Positions 1 through 6,697 of a stretch of 7,014 nucleotides of DNA are shown here, one piece after another. The stretch's first letter is position 1, and each line of letters starts with the position of its first letter. Below the pieces are notes generated by a model that had not been told where the DNA came from, searched no databases, and saw nothing but the letters and a program-made list of their open reading frames with translations. This stretch comes from CAINEC01 sp046303115 (GTDB lineage Bacteria; Bacteroidota; Bacteroidia; AKYH767-A; OLB10): assembly GCA_046303115.1 (NCBI GenBank), contig JBKCGZ010000034.1, positions 1 to 7,014 of the forward strand. The letters run 5' to 3'. Both the position numbers and the translations under genes were made by a program.

Positions 1-378
1 GAAAGCTTGCAATCAATTTTTGAAATTGAAGCTTCTGAATTTTGGTCGACGCATTTTCATTTTGAGAAACCAAGTATTGCCCATTCGAAACAATTAGGAA
101 ATGAATCCATCAATAATTTAATTATTAATGCGGTCATCCCATTTTGTTATTCGTACGGTAGGCACATTGGGAGTAAAGTTCTTCAGCATAAATCAATTGA
201 ATGGCTTCATCAAATAAACCCAGAAAAAAATAAATACACGACAATATGGGAACAATCGAAGTATGTGTTTGCAAATGCAGGCCAAACACAAGGATTGATT
301 GAACTCAACAATTCTTATTGCTCAAAAAACAAATGCGTTCATTGTAAAATAGGTTTAACTTTAATGAAAATAGAATAA
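1..378 (+). CDS. DUF2851 family protein, C-terminal part (5' end outside window)
   Basis: This is the C-terminal 125 codons of a protein whose start lies before the window: the frame is open from base 1 (codons gaa agc ttg) and ends at TAA 376-378. The TTG at base 7 is simply an internal leucine codon. I recognise the DUF2851 pattern common in Bacteroidota: a FWSTHFHF block followed by HSKQLG, then NLIINAVIPFCYSYG, then a PEKN block, and at the end a cysteine cluster (YC-x5-C-x2-C-x-IG, bases about 314-352). The family has no established biochemical function that I know of, and the cysteines could bind a metal, which is inference. The family assignment is from remembered sequence pattern. No terminator hairpin is evident in the 70 nt before the next gene, so some read-through into it is possible. 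Confidence 0.85.
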   Translation, partial: ESLQSIFEIEASEFWSTHFHFEKPSIAHSKQLGNESINNLIINAVIPFCYSYGRHIGSKVLQHKSIEWLHQINPEKNKYTTIWEQSKYVFANAGQTQGLIELNNSYCSKNKCVHCKIGLTLMKIE

Positions 379-436
379 TGTGAAAAAGACGATAATAAAA
401 AATGATTGGCATTAAATTAAAAAGCATAAATGATTT

Positions 437-444
437 TATATTTG
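437..444 (+). promoter_or_regulatory. Possible Bacteroidota -7 box (TATATTTG) for the channel gene
   Basis: TATATTTG matches the Bacteroidota sigma -7 consensus TAnnTTTG exactly. It ends only 4 nt before the ATG at 449, so a transcript from it would start at or very near the start codon. The nearest TTG upstream (406-408) is 28 nt away, longer than the usual spacing of about 20, so the -33 element is poor. In such AT-rich sequence a chance match is quite possible. Confidence 0.3.
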
Positions 445-448
445 TTGA

Positions 449-1459
449 ATGCAGAAAAAACACAATCGTTTTTTAAAGAATATTAAAATCGCATTCCTAC
501 TGATTTCGTTTGCATTGACTTTTGGAATTGCTGGATTTATAATTATCGAAGGATATACGTTTTCGGAGGCGTTTTATTCTACAATCATTGTTCTATCTAC
601 TGTTGGACTTGGTGTTGCGCACGAATTATCAGAAGCCGGCCGATGGTTCGTATGTGTTTTAATTGTTATTTCTATTGGAGTATTTGCATATGGAATTTCC
701 ACTCTTACCACCTACGTATTGGAGGGTGAGCTTCAAAAATTTTACAAAAACAAAAGAGCGTCAAAGATGATAGACAAAATGAGCAACCATGTAATTGTTT
801 GTGGCTACGGGCGTAATGGCAAGCAAGCCTGCGATCAATTAACCAGTCACGGACAAAGCTTCGTAGTAATTGAAAACGGCCAAAGTGCCCTCGATGAATT
901 AAAAGAACAACGAGATTTTTTATTCATTGAAGGCGATGCCACTCGTGATGAAATTCTAATTGAAAGTGGAATCACAAAAGCACAGGCAATTATAACTACT
1001 CTTCCTAACGATGCTGCTAATGTATTCGTAGTATTAACGGCTAGAGAACTTAATCCGCAATTAAAAATCATAAGTAGAGCATCCGAAGATACATCCGAAG
1101 GAAAATTAAGAAGAGCAGGTGCCGACAATGTAATCATGCCTGATAAAATTGGAGGTACACACATGGCTACGCTTGTAACACGCCCCGACGTATTAGAATT
1201 TATGGATTACATAACAGGCACTATTAATATTCGTTTGGAAGAAATTCATTGCTCGAAATTAAAAGAGCAATACAAGAATAAGTCAATAAGAGAATTGGAA
1301 GTCCGTAATAAAAGTGGCGCAAACATAATTGGGTTTAAAAACAAAGATGGTATTTATAACATCAATCCTGATCCTGATACAATCATGGATCACGAATCAA
1401 AAGTTTTCGTATTAGGTACACAAGAACAAATTTATAATCTGTTAAGTATTTTAATATAA
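449..1459 (+). CDS. Two-TM potassium channel family protein with RCK (TrkA-N/TrkA-C) domains
   Basis: This 336-residue inner-membrane protein has the MthK-like layout of a prokaryotic ligand-gated K+ channel. TM1 spans about residues 12-33, a re-entrant pore helix about 38-50, the selectivity-filter position is TVGLG at 51-55, and TM2 spans about 66-91. A cytoplasmic RCK_N Rossmann domain follows, with GYGRNG at 119-124 (nucleotide-binding glycine motif), E142 at the end of the second strand and GDATRDEIL at 162-170. An RCK_C domain occupies about 266-336. By family knowledge it should form a tetrameric cation channel gated by ligands on an RCK ring. The oddity is the filter: canonical filters read TVGYG or TVGFG followed by an acidic residue, but here leucine replaces the aromatic and valine (V56) replaces the acid. 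ATG 449 is preceded directly by an in-frame TGA (446-448), so it is the first possible ATG start. No Shine-Dalgarno sequence is visible. The next gene begins immediately after the stop, suggesting an operon. Ion selectivity cannot be inferred safely. Confidence 0.88.
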   Translation: MQKKHNRFLKNIKIAFLLISFALTFGIAGFIIIEGYTFSEAFYSTIIVLSTVGLGVAHELSEAGRWFVCVLIVISIGVFAYGISTLTTYVLEGELQKFYKNKRASKMIDKMSNHVIVCGYGRNGKQACDQLTSHGQSFVVIENGQSALDELKEQRDFLFIEGDATRDEILIESGITKAQAIITTLPNDAANVFVVLTARELNPQLKIISRASEDTSEGKLRRAGADNVIMPDKIGGTHMATLVTRPDVLEFMDYITGTINIRLEEIHCSKLKEQYKNKSIRELEVRNKSGANIIGFKNKDGIYNINPDPDTIMDHESKVFVLGTQEQIYNLLSILI

Positions 1460-2362
1460 ATGAAAATTCTAATTACAGGATCTAATGGATTGCTTGGACA
1501 AAAGCTAGTTTATTTACTTAAGACAAAAAGTAATATTGAGTGTATTGCTACTGCGAGAGGCGAGAATAGAATTAATGATAAGGATGGTTACTTTTTTGAA
1601 TCGCTTGATTTAACGAATCGAGAAAATGTAATTTCTACAATAAAAAAATATCGTCCTGATTGCATTATTCACACTGCAGCTATGACAAATGTAGATGAAT
1701 GTGAATTAAATCCTGAGCAATGTCGCCTGAATAATATTACTGCTACATCCAATATTGTTGAAGCATGTAAGAATTATAATCCTCATTTAATCTACATCAG
1801 TACGGACTTTGTTTTTGATGGTGAAGCGGGTCCTTACACGGAAGAAGATATTCCGAATCCGCTTAGTATATACGCGAAATCAAAATTAGAAGCTGAGAAA
1901 ATAGTTTCTGGAAGTGGACATCCATTTTCAATTTTGAGAACAATGATTGTTTATGGAATTACCGATGATGTACAACGATCAAATATTATTCTATGGACAA
2001 AAAGTTCCTTAGAACAATGTAAAGATATACGAGTAATAAATGATCAGTTTAGAGGCCCTACGCTTGCAGAAGATTTAGCCTTGGCTTGTTATGAAGCTGC
2101 GACGAGAAGGGCAACAGGTATTTATCATGTAAGTGGACGTGAAGTCATTTCTATTATTGATATCGCATACAAAGTGGCCGATTATTTTGAACTTGATAAA
2201 AAGTATATCCACCCCGTTAGTACGGCCGAATTAAACCAGCCTGCTAAGCGCCCACTTAAAACAGGATTTATAATTTCAAAGGCTGAACGTGATTTAGATT
2301 ATCATCCCCGAAGTATTGATGAAGGGATACGCATAGTTAATGAGCAAATGAATACAAAATAA
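1460..2362 (+). CDS. RmlD-like SDR family sugar-nucleotide reductase/epimerase
   Basis: This 300-residue cytoplasmic enzyme belongs to the extended short-chain dehydrogenase/reductase superfamily and most resembles RmlD (dTDP-4-dehydrorhamnose reductase). Visible motifs in order are GSNGLLG at 7-13 (NAD(P)-binding GxxGxxG), HTAAMTNVDECE around 71-82, STDFVFDG at 114-121 (RmlD proteins usually have STDYVFDG), the catalytic YAKSK at Y138/K142, and a C-terminal substrate-binding region with FRGPT at 197-201. The length is normal for RmlD. No rmlA, rmlB or rmlC is visible in the window, so the substrate is uncertain: dTDP-rhamnose synthesis is one possibility and another NDP-sugar reduction or epimerisation is equally open. 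ATG 1460 follows the preceding TAA (1457-1459) with no gap and in the same frame, so it is probably cotranscribed and translated by reinitiation. The TAA stop overlaps the first bases of a terminator palindrome. Confidence 0.85.
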   Translation: MKILITGSNGLLGQKLVYLLKTKSNIECIATARGENRINDKDGYFFESLDLTNRENVISTIKKYRPDCIIHTAAMTNVDECELNPEQCRLNNITATSNIVEACKNYNPHLIYISTDFVFDGEAGPYTEEDIPNPLSIYAKSKLEAEKIVSGSGHPFSILRTMIVYGITDDVQRSNIILWTKSSLEQCKDIRVINDQFRGPTLAEDLALACYEAATRRATGIYHVSGREVISIIDIAYKVADYFELDKKYIHPVSTAELNQPAKRPLKTGFIISKAERDLDYHPRSIDEGIRIVNEQMNTK

Positions 2363-2392
2363 AAAAGGGCGGTTTTAAAACCGCCCTTTTTT
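2361..2392. terminator. Bidirectional intrinsic terminator between convergent genes
   Basis: This is a perfect 32-nt palindrome: aaaaaagggcggtttt followed by its exact reverse complement. The GC-rich core GGGCGG/CCGCCC can pair, with the central TTTTAAAA forming the upper stem and loop. The flanking A6 and T6 runs give a U-tract in both directions. It sits between the plus-strand reductase gene, whose stop codon it overlaps by two bases, and the stop of minus-strand secDF at 2408, so it can end transcription of both. Confidence 0.93.
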
Positions 2393-2407
2393 GTATAAAC
2401 TAAAATA

Positions 2408-5400
2408 TTAGTCTTTCTTTTTGTCGAAGTCGATAACGATTGGAGAAGCGATGCACAATGATGAATATGTTCCTACAACGATACCTACTAACAAGGCAAA
2501 TGAGAATCCTCTGATTACATCACCACCGAAAATGAAGATAGCCAATAATACGAAGAATGTAATCAATGATGTGTTCATTGTTCTACTTAATGTAGCGTTC
2601 AATGCATTATTGATTACCTCTTTCTGATTTAAGTTAGGATGAATTCCAACGTATTCACGAATACGGTCAAATACCACGACAGTATCTGTCATTGAGTAAC
2701 CCATTACGGTTAACAATGCTGCGATAAAGTCCTGATTGATTTCAAGCGTAAAAGGAAGAATTCCGTTGAAGATTGAATAGATTGACAAGATCATCAATAC
2801 GTCATGGAACAAGGCTGCTGTTGCACCTAAACCATACTGCCATTTCTTAAATCGCAATAAGATATAAATGAACATTAATACACATGCAAATAAGATAGCC
2901 CATACTGCAGATGTTTTAATATCGTCTGCCACTGTTGCACCTACTTTTTGTGAGTTGATAATATTGTCGGCCTTGAACTTTTCAATTGTTAAACCTGCAG
3001 GATAAAATCCTTTTACACCTTCGAATAATGCAGCTGTAACTTTTGTCTCAGCCTCTGAATTATTCTCATCGTTGATTAAATAATCAGTAGTAATCTTATA
3101 ACGATTATCAGTACCGAACGTCTTAACATCTGGAGCTTCACCGAAATTCTTGGTTAAAGAAGTTCTGATTTCTTCTGTAGTTAATGACTTATCAAACTGA
3201 ACTACATAAGTACGACCTCCATCGAAATCAACACCGAAGTTAAATCCTTTGGTAGCGATTGAAGCAATACCAGCAGCAATAACTAAACCTGAGATAGTGT
3301 AATAAATTTTACGCTTTTCAATGAATGGCAAGTTGATATTTTGGAAAGCATTTTTAGAGAATTCATTCCAGAATTTAATGTCTTTACCTTTATCTAACAT
3401 TCCTTCGAATATTAAACGAGTAATGAAGATTGCAGAGAACATTGAACAAAGGATACCGATAATCAATGTAGTTGCAAAACCTTGAACTGGTCCACTACCG
3501 AATGCATAAAGGATGATACCTAGGATTAACGTTGTAAAGTTAGAGTCAATGATAGAAGACATCGCATGCTTATAACCATCTGTTACAGCTAAACGCAATC
3601 CTTTACCTGCTCTTAACTCCTCACGAACACGCTCGAAAATTAAGACATTCGCATCGACAGAAAGTCCGATAATTAGGACGATACCAGCAATACCAGGAAG
3701 TGTTAATACTGCACCTAACGATGCCAACACACCCATAATGAAGAACATGTTACATATAAGCGCGATATCGGCAACTAAACCTGCTGTGCTATAATAGAAG
3801 TAAACGAATATGAATACTATTAATAATGCAACGATGAATGAAATTAATCCATTGTTAATTGCTTCCTTACCTAAAGATGGTCCTACTACCGCTTCTTCGA
3901 CAATTCTTGCAGGAGCTGGTAATTTTCCTGCCTTTAAAATATTCGCTAAGTCTTTCGCTTCGTTGATTGTAAAGTTACCTGTGATGCTTGAACTTCCATT
4001 AGGAATTTCTCCTTGCACGTTAGGAAAAGAGTATACATAATCATCTAATACGATTGCTATTTGCTTTCCAACGTTTTCTGCAGTTAAGCGCTTCCAGATT
4101 TTAGCACCTTCTAAATTCATCTTCATGCTGATTTCAGGCTTGTTGTTAAACTGACTGAAATCCTGACGAGCATCTGAAATCGCACCACCATCTAAAGGAG
4201 CAGAACCATCACGACTTGAAACTTTGATTGCAATTAATTGTAAAGTTTTTGCTTCTGGGCTGATTGACTTAACAGACCATAACAACCTTAAATTACGAGG
4301 TAAAAGTTGTTTCACATCTTCACGTGATAACAATTCATTTAAGCGAGCCGTATCTTTAATTGCACAATAGCCAACAATCGCTTGCTTGTCAACAGCATTC
4401 TTGTCTTCTTGAGTTTTTACTTGACCGTCAGCAGGGAATAATAAAGCGAATAACGGATTCTCTTTAGAAAACTGTTCGAAAGTTTGCTTTGAAGTATCCT
4501 TCTTGGCGGTATCTGTTTTCGCAGAGATTGTACCTGCCTTTTTAGAAGTATCTTTTGTAGCATCAGCTGCTGCTGTTTTTGAAGAATCCTTAGCTACACT
4601 AGAAGAATCTTTTACCACACCCTGAAGGGAAGTTTTGGTAGTATCTTTTGACTCAATTGCAGATGCTGAAGACAACATTTTATTCACTGCTACTAAACTT
4701 GGAGCAACCTCTCCAAAAGTGTAAGTTTCCCAAAACTCTAATTTAGCCGTTCCTTGTAATAATTTACGTACACGCTCTGGCTCTTTAACACCCGGTAATT
4801 CAACCAAAATACGACCAGAACCTAATTGCTGGATATTTGGTTGAGTTACTCCGAACTTGTCAATACGAGTTCTTAAAATGTTAAATGAACGGCTGATCGC
4901 AGCACTTGCTTCTTCATTCAAGTGCTTTAATACTTGCTCGTTTGAGCTGTTAAAATTGATTTTATCTTGATTCTCTATATTAGCGAAAACAGCTGCTAAA
5001 CTTGCATTCGGATCAACCTCTTTGTATGCTTGTCCGAATAAATCAACAAAACCTTTATTTGAAGATTTTTGTAATTCAAGAGCACGATCAACTGCTTTTT
5101 TGAAAGTTGGGTCATTCTGATTGGCTCCAGCTAACGAACGAACTAAATCAACCACAGAAACTTCTAAGGTTACGTTCATCCCGCCTTTCAAATCGAGACC
5201 TAAATTGATTTCTCTTTCTTTACACTCCTGATAGGAGTAATCCTTTACAAAAAGATTATAAACTCCTTTTCCTGAAAGTGAGTCTAAATAATTTCTTTCT
5301 TTTTGCTCGTCACCCTTTGCGAATTCTTTCGCATCATTTTCAACGCCTCGTGTAATGAATGTAAAAGATAACTGGTACAAACAAACAAGGGCCAATAGGA

Positions 5401-5434
5401 TGGCTAATAACTTAACTGCGCCTTTACTTTGCAT
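2408..5434 (-). CDS. secDF: Protein translocase subunit SecDF (fused SecD-SecF)
   Basis: This 1008-residue inner-membrane protein is the fused SecD-SecF accessory subunit of the Sec translocon, which uses the proton motive force to help pull exported proteins across the membrane. The SecD half has TM1 at about 7-27, the LGLDLKGG signature at 78-85, a large periplasmic P1 region to about 525, and TM2-TM6 at about 530-675, including SVDANVLIFERVREE at 592-606. The SecF half starts near 700: TM7 at about 708-727, FGVDFDGGRTY at 733-743, a periplasmic P4 domain, and TM8-TM12 at about 843-998. Residues matching the proton-path positions known from Thermus and E. coli SecDF are present: D594 (SVDANVL), D917 (SMTDTVV) and R951 (TLSRTMNTS). 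The fusion is normal for Bacteroidota. The protein is longer than the Thermus fusion (about 735 residues), partly through a low-complexity insertion at 263-316. ATG 5432-5434 is supported by an in-frame TGA seven codons upstream (5453-5455, minus strand). It is monocistronic as far as seen. Confidence 0.97.
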   Translation of the reverse strand: MQSKGAVKLLAILLALVCLYQLSFTFITRGVENDAKEFAKGDEQKERNYLDSLSGKGVYNLFVKDYSYQECKEREINLGLDLKGGMNVTLEVSVVDLVRSLAGANQNDPTFKKAVDRALELQKSSNKGFVDLFGQAYKEVDPNASLAAVFANIENQDKINFNSSNEQVLKHLNEEASAAISRSFNILRTRIDKFGVTQPNIQQLGSGRILVELPGVKEPERVRKLLQGTAKLEFWETYTFGEVAPSLVAVNKMLSSASAIESKDTTKTSLQGVVKDSSSVAKDSSKTAAADATKDTSKKAGTISAKTDTAKKDTSKQTFEQFSKENPLFALLFPADGQVKTQEDKNAVDKQAIVGYCAIKDTARLNELLSREDVKQLLPRNLRLLWSVKSISPEAKTLQLIAIKVSSRDGSAPLDGGAISDARQDFSQFNNKPEISMKMNLEGAKIWKRLTAENVGKQIAIVLDDYVYSFPNVQGEIPNGSSSITGNFTINEAKDLANILKAGKLPAPARIVEEAVVGPSLGKEAINNGLISFIVALLIVFIFVYFYYSTAGLVADIALICNMFFIMGVLASLGAVLTLPGIAGIVLIIGLSVDANVLIFERVREELRAGKGLRLAVTDGYKHAMSSIIDSNFTTLILGIILYAFGSGPVQGFATTLIIGILCSMFSAIFITRLIFEGMLDKGKDIKFWNEFSKNAFQNINLPFIEKRKIYYTISGLVIAAGIASIATKGFNFGVDFDGGRTYVVQFDKSLTTEEIRTSLTKNFGEAPDVKTFGTDNRYKITTDYLINDENNSEAETKVTAALFEGVKGFYPAGLTIEKFKADNIINSQKVGATVADDIKTSAVWAILFACVLMFIYILLRFKKWQYGLGATAALFHDVLMILSIYSIFNGILPFTLEINQDFIAALLTVMGYSMTDTVVVFDRIREYVGIHPNLNQKEVINNALNATLSRTMNTSLITFFVLLAIFIFGGDVIRGFSFALLVGIVVGTYSSLCIASPIVIDFDKKKD
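4487..4648 (-). repeat. Low-complexity KD[ST][ST] repeat insertion within SecDF
   Basis: Residues 263-316 of SecDF consist almost only of K, D, S, T and A. They contain five degenerate copies of a KD[ST][ST] unit, at residues 263 (KDTTK), 275 (KDSSS), 282 (KDSSK), 294 (KDTSK) and 312 (KDTSK). The segment lies in the periplasmic P1 region of the SecD half, between the conserved LEFWETYTF block and the next structured part, and is expected to be a disordered, strongly hydrophilic linker. The reading frame stays intact through it. Confidence 0.75.
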
Positions 5435-5461
5435 CGATTTTATTGTTAATTTTCAGAGGCG

Positions 5462-5492
5462 CAAATATAGGTTAACGAACGATACGAAACAA
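5462..5492 (-). promoter_or_regulatory. secDF promoter, Bacteroidota type (TTG-N20-TATATTTG)
   Basis: On the minus strand, TTG (5490-5492) is followed after exactly 20 nt by TATATTTG (5469 to 5462), matching the Bacteroidota -33/-7 consensus TTG-N19-21-TAnnTTTG. Transcription would start near 5455-5458, giving an A-rich 5' leader of about 21-24 nt before the secDF ATG, without a Shine-Dalgarno sequence, as is usual for the phylum. The start point is inferred. Confidence 0.7.
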
Positions 5493-5554
5493 TTGAAAAA
5501 ACAATGTTTTAATGGTTTTCTCAGCCAATTTCTCGAATATTCAAACCACAAGTT

Positions 5555-5562
5555 TAATTTTG
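5555..5562 (+). promoter_or_regulatory. Possible -7 box (TAATTTTG) for the glycosyltransferase operon
   Basis: TAATTTTG matches TAnnTTTG and ends 7 nt before the ATG at 5570. At the expected -33 position there is only TTTC (5530-5533, 21 nt away), one mismatch from TTTG. If used, the mRNA would have almost no 5' leader. The remainder of the divergent gap 5435-5569 shows no other clear signal on this strand. Confidence 0.35.
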
Positions 5563-5569
5563 CCAATCC

Positions 5570-6697
5570 ATGGCCCAACGAATTCTAATTTCTGCGACGA
5601 GCGATTTAAGTACTGACCAACGTGTAAATAGGACTGCAACTACTTTAAAGGAGGCCGGATATCGCGTGTTAGTAATCGGTAGAACATTGAAAACCAGTAC
5701 AGAAGTAATTCCTAAACGCTATCGAACACTCCGTTTTAAATTATGGGCCGAGAAAGGTCCACTATTTTATGCCTTTTACAATATGCGTTTGTTTTGGTTC
5801 CTCCTTTGGCATCATGCAGACATTCTATTGAGCAATGATCTTGATACTCTACCGGCCAACTTTTTAGCAGCCAAAATCAAAAAAACCCCATTAGTATACG
5901 ATAGTCATGAGTATTTTACGGGTGTTCCAGAGCTAACCAACCGTCCTAAAGTTCAAAGAATCTGGAAAAAAATCGAAAGCTATTGCCTACCTAAAGTTGA
6001 CCATGCTATAACAGTAAATGAAAGTATTGCTCAACTATTTAAGGAAGAATACAATAAGGATTTTAACGTAATCAGGAATGTTCCTTTAATTACAAAACCA
6101 TTTTTAAGTGGACGAGAAAGTTTAAGAAGGGAATTGGGCTTACCACAAGAAAAAAAAATATTGATTCTTCAAGGGGCAGGAATTAATATTGACCGTGGAG
6201 CTGAAGAAATGGTTGAGTCAATGGCATTCTTGCCAGATTACTTACTGCTTATAGTTGGAGGTGGAGATGTACTTTCAAATTTAAGAAAAATGGTTATCGA
6301 AAAGAACTTGAAAGAACGCGTATGGTTTATTGCAAAACAGCCTATCGAAATACTAAGAAAATATACTGCAGCGAGTAATCTTGGAATCACATTAGACAAA
6401 GCAAATAATATTAATTATAAACTAAGCTTACCAAACAAATTATTTGATTACATCCATGCTAATATTCCGGTACTCTCGTCTGATTTGCCAGAGTTAAAAA
6501 AAATCATTGTTGGGTATGACATAGGAATGATTTGTTCTGACCATGACCCAAAAAACATCTCAAAGGTGATTAAGGAGATGTTTTCATCAGAAGAGCAAAC
6601 AAAAAAGTGGGAAGCAAATACAGTTATTGCTGCAAAAGAACTGAATTGGGATAAAGAAAAAGAAATACTTCTTTCAATATTTAAAAAAATTGGATAA
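5570..6697 (+). CDS. GT-B fold glycosyltransferase (GT4-like)
   Basis: This 375-residue cytoplasmic or membrane-associated glycosyltransferase would transfer a sugar from an activated donor to a glycan or lipid-linked acceptor; donor and acceptor are unknown. The N-terminal acceptor domain shows DLSTDQRVNR at 12-21, a pattern seen in Bacteroidota glycosyltransferases, then SNDLDTLPANFLAAK at 88-102 and VYDSHEYFTGVPEL at 109-122. The C-terminal donor-binding domain starts near 195 with ILILQGAGINIDRG at 197-210, LLIVGGG at 226-232, and SLPNKLFDYIHANIPVLSSD at 286-305, the usual donor-site loop of GT4-type enzymes. No signal peptide or clear transmembrane helix is visible, although FYNMRLFWFLLW at 69-80 is hydrophobic and aromatic and may touch the membrane. 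ATG 5570 is decided by an in-frame TAA at 5555-5557. The gene overlaps the next glycosyltransferase by 8 nt, indicating an operon, probably for a surface polysaccharide. An A9 run lies at 6150-6158. Confidence 0.88.
   Translation: MAQRILISATSDLSTDQRVNRTATTLKEAGYRVLVIGRTLKTSTEVIPKRYRTLRFKLWAEKGPLFYAFYNMRLFWFLLWHHADILLSNDLDTLPANFLAAKIKKTPLVYDSHEYFTGVPELTNRPKVQRIWKKIESYCLPKVDHAITVNESIAQLFKEEYNKDFNVIRNVPLITKPFLSGRESLRRELGLPQEKKILILQGAGINIDRGAEEMVESMAFLPDYLLLIVGGGDVLSNLRKMVIEKNLKERVWFIAKQPIEILRKYTAASNLGITLDKANNINYKLSLPNKLFDYIHANIPVLSSDLPELKKIIVGYDIGMICSDHDPKNISKVIKEMFSSEEQTKKWEANTVIAAKELNWDKEKEILLSIFKKIG

Noticed and set aside
379..448. Possible small RNA or terminator in the gap after the DUF2851 gene
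   Set aside because: The 70 nt are AT-rich without a stable inverted repeat; only a weak -7 box can be named.
847..1164. Open frame of 105 codons on the minus strand within the channel gene
   Set aside because: It lies wholly antisense to the well-supported RCK domain, has no recognisable motif, and is best explained as a shadow of the coding frame.
2361..2392. The perfect palindrome as an operator or attachment site
   Set aside because: The GC core flanked by A and T runs, placed exactly between two convergent stop codons, is fully explained as a bidirectional terminator.
3810..4040. Open plus-strand frame opposite secDF (also one at 2421-2627)
   Set aside because: Both are antisense to conserved SecDF sequence and show no recognisable domain of their own; treated as shadows.
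5355..5588. Open plus-strand frame spanning the secDF start, the divergent gap and the glycosyltransferase start
   Set aside because: It overlaps the secDF N-terminus antisense, the inferred secDF promoter, and the glycosyltransferase start in another frame, and has no recognisable motif.
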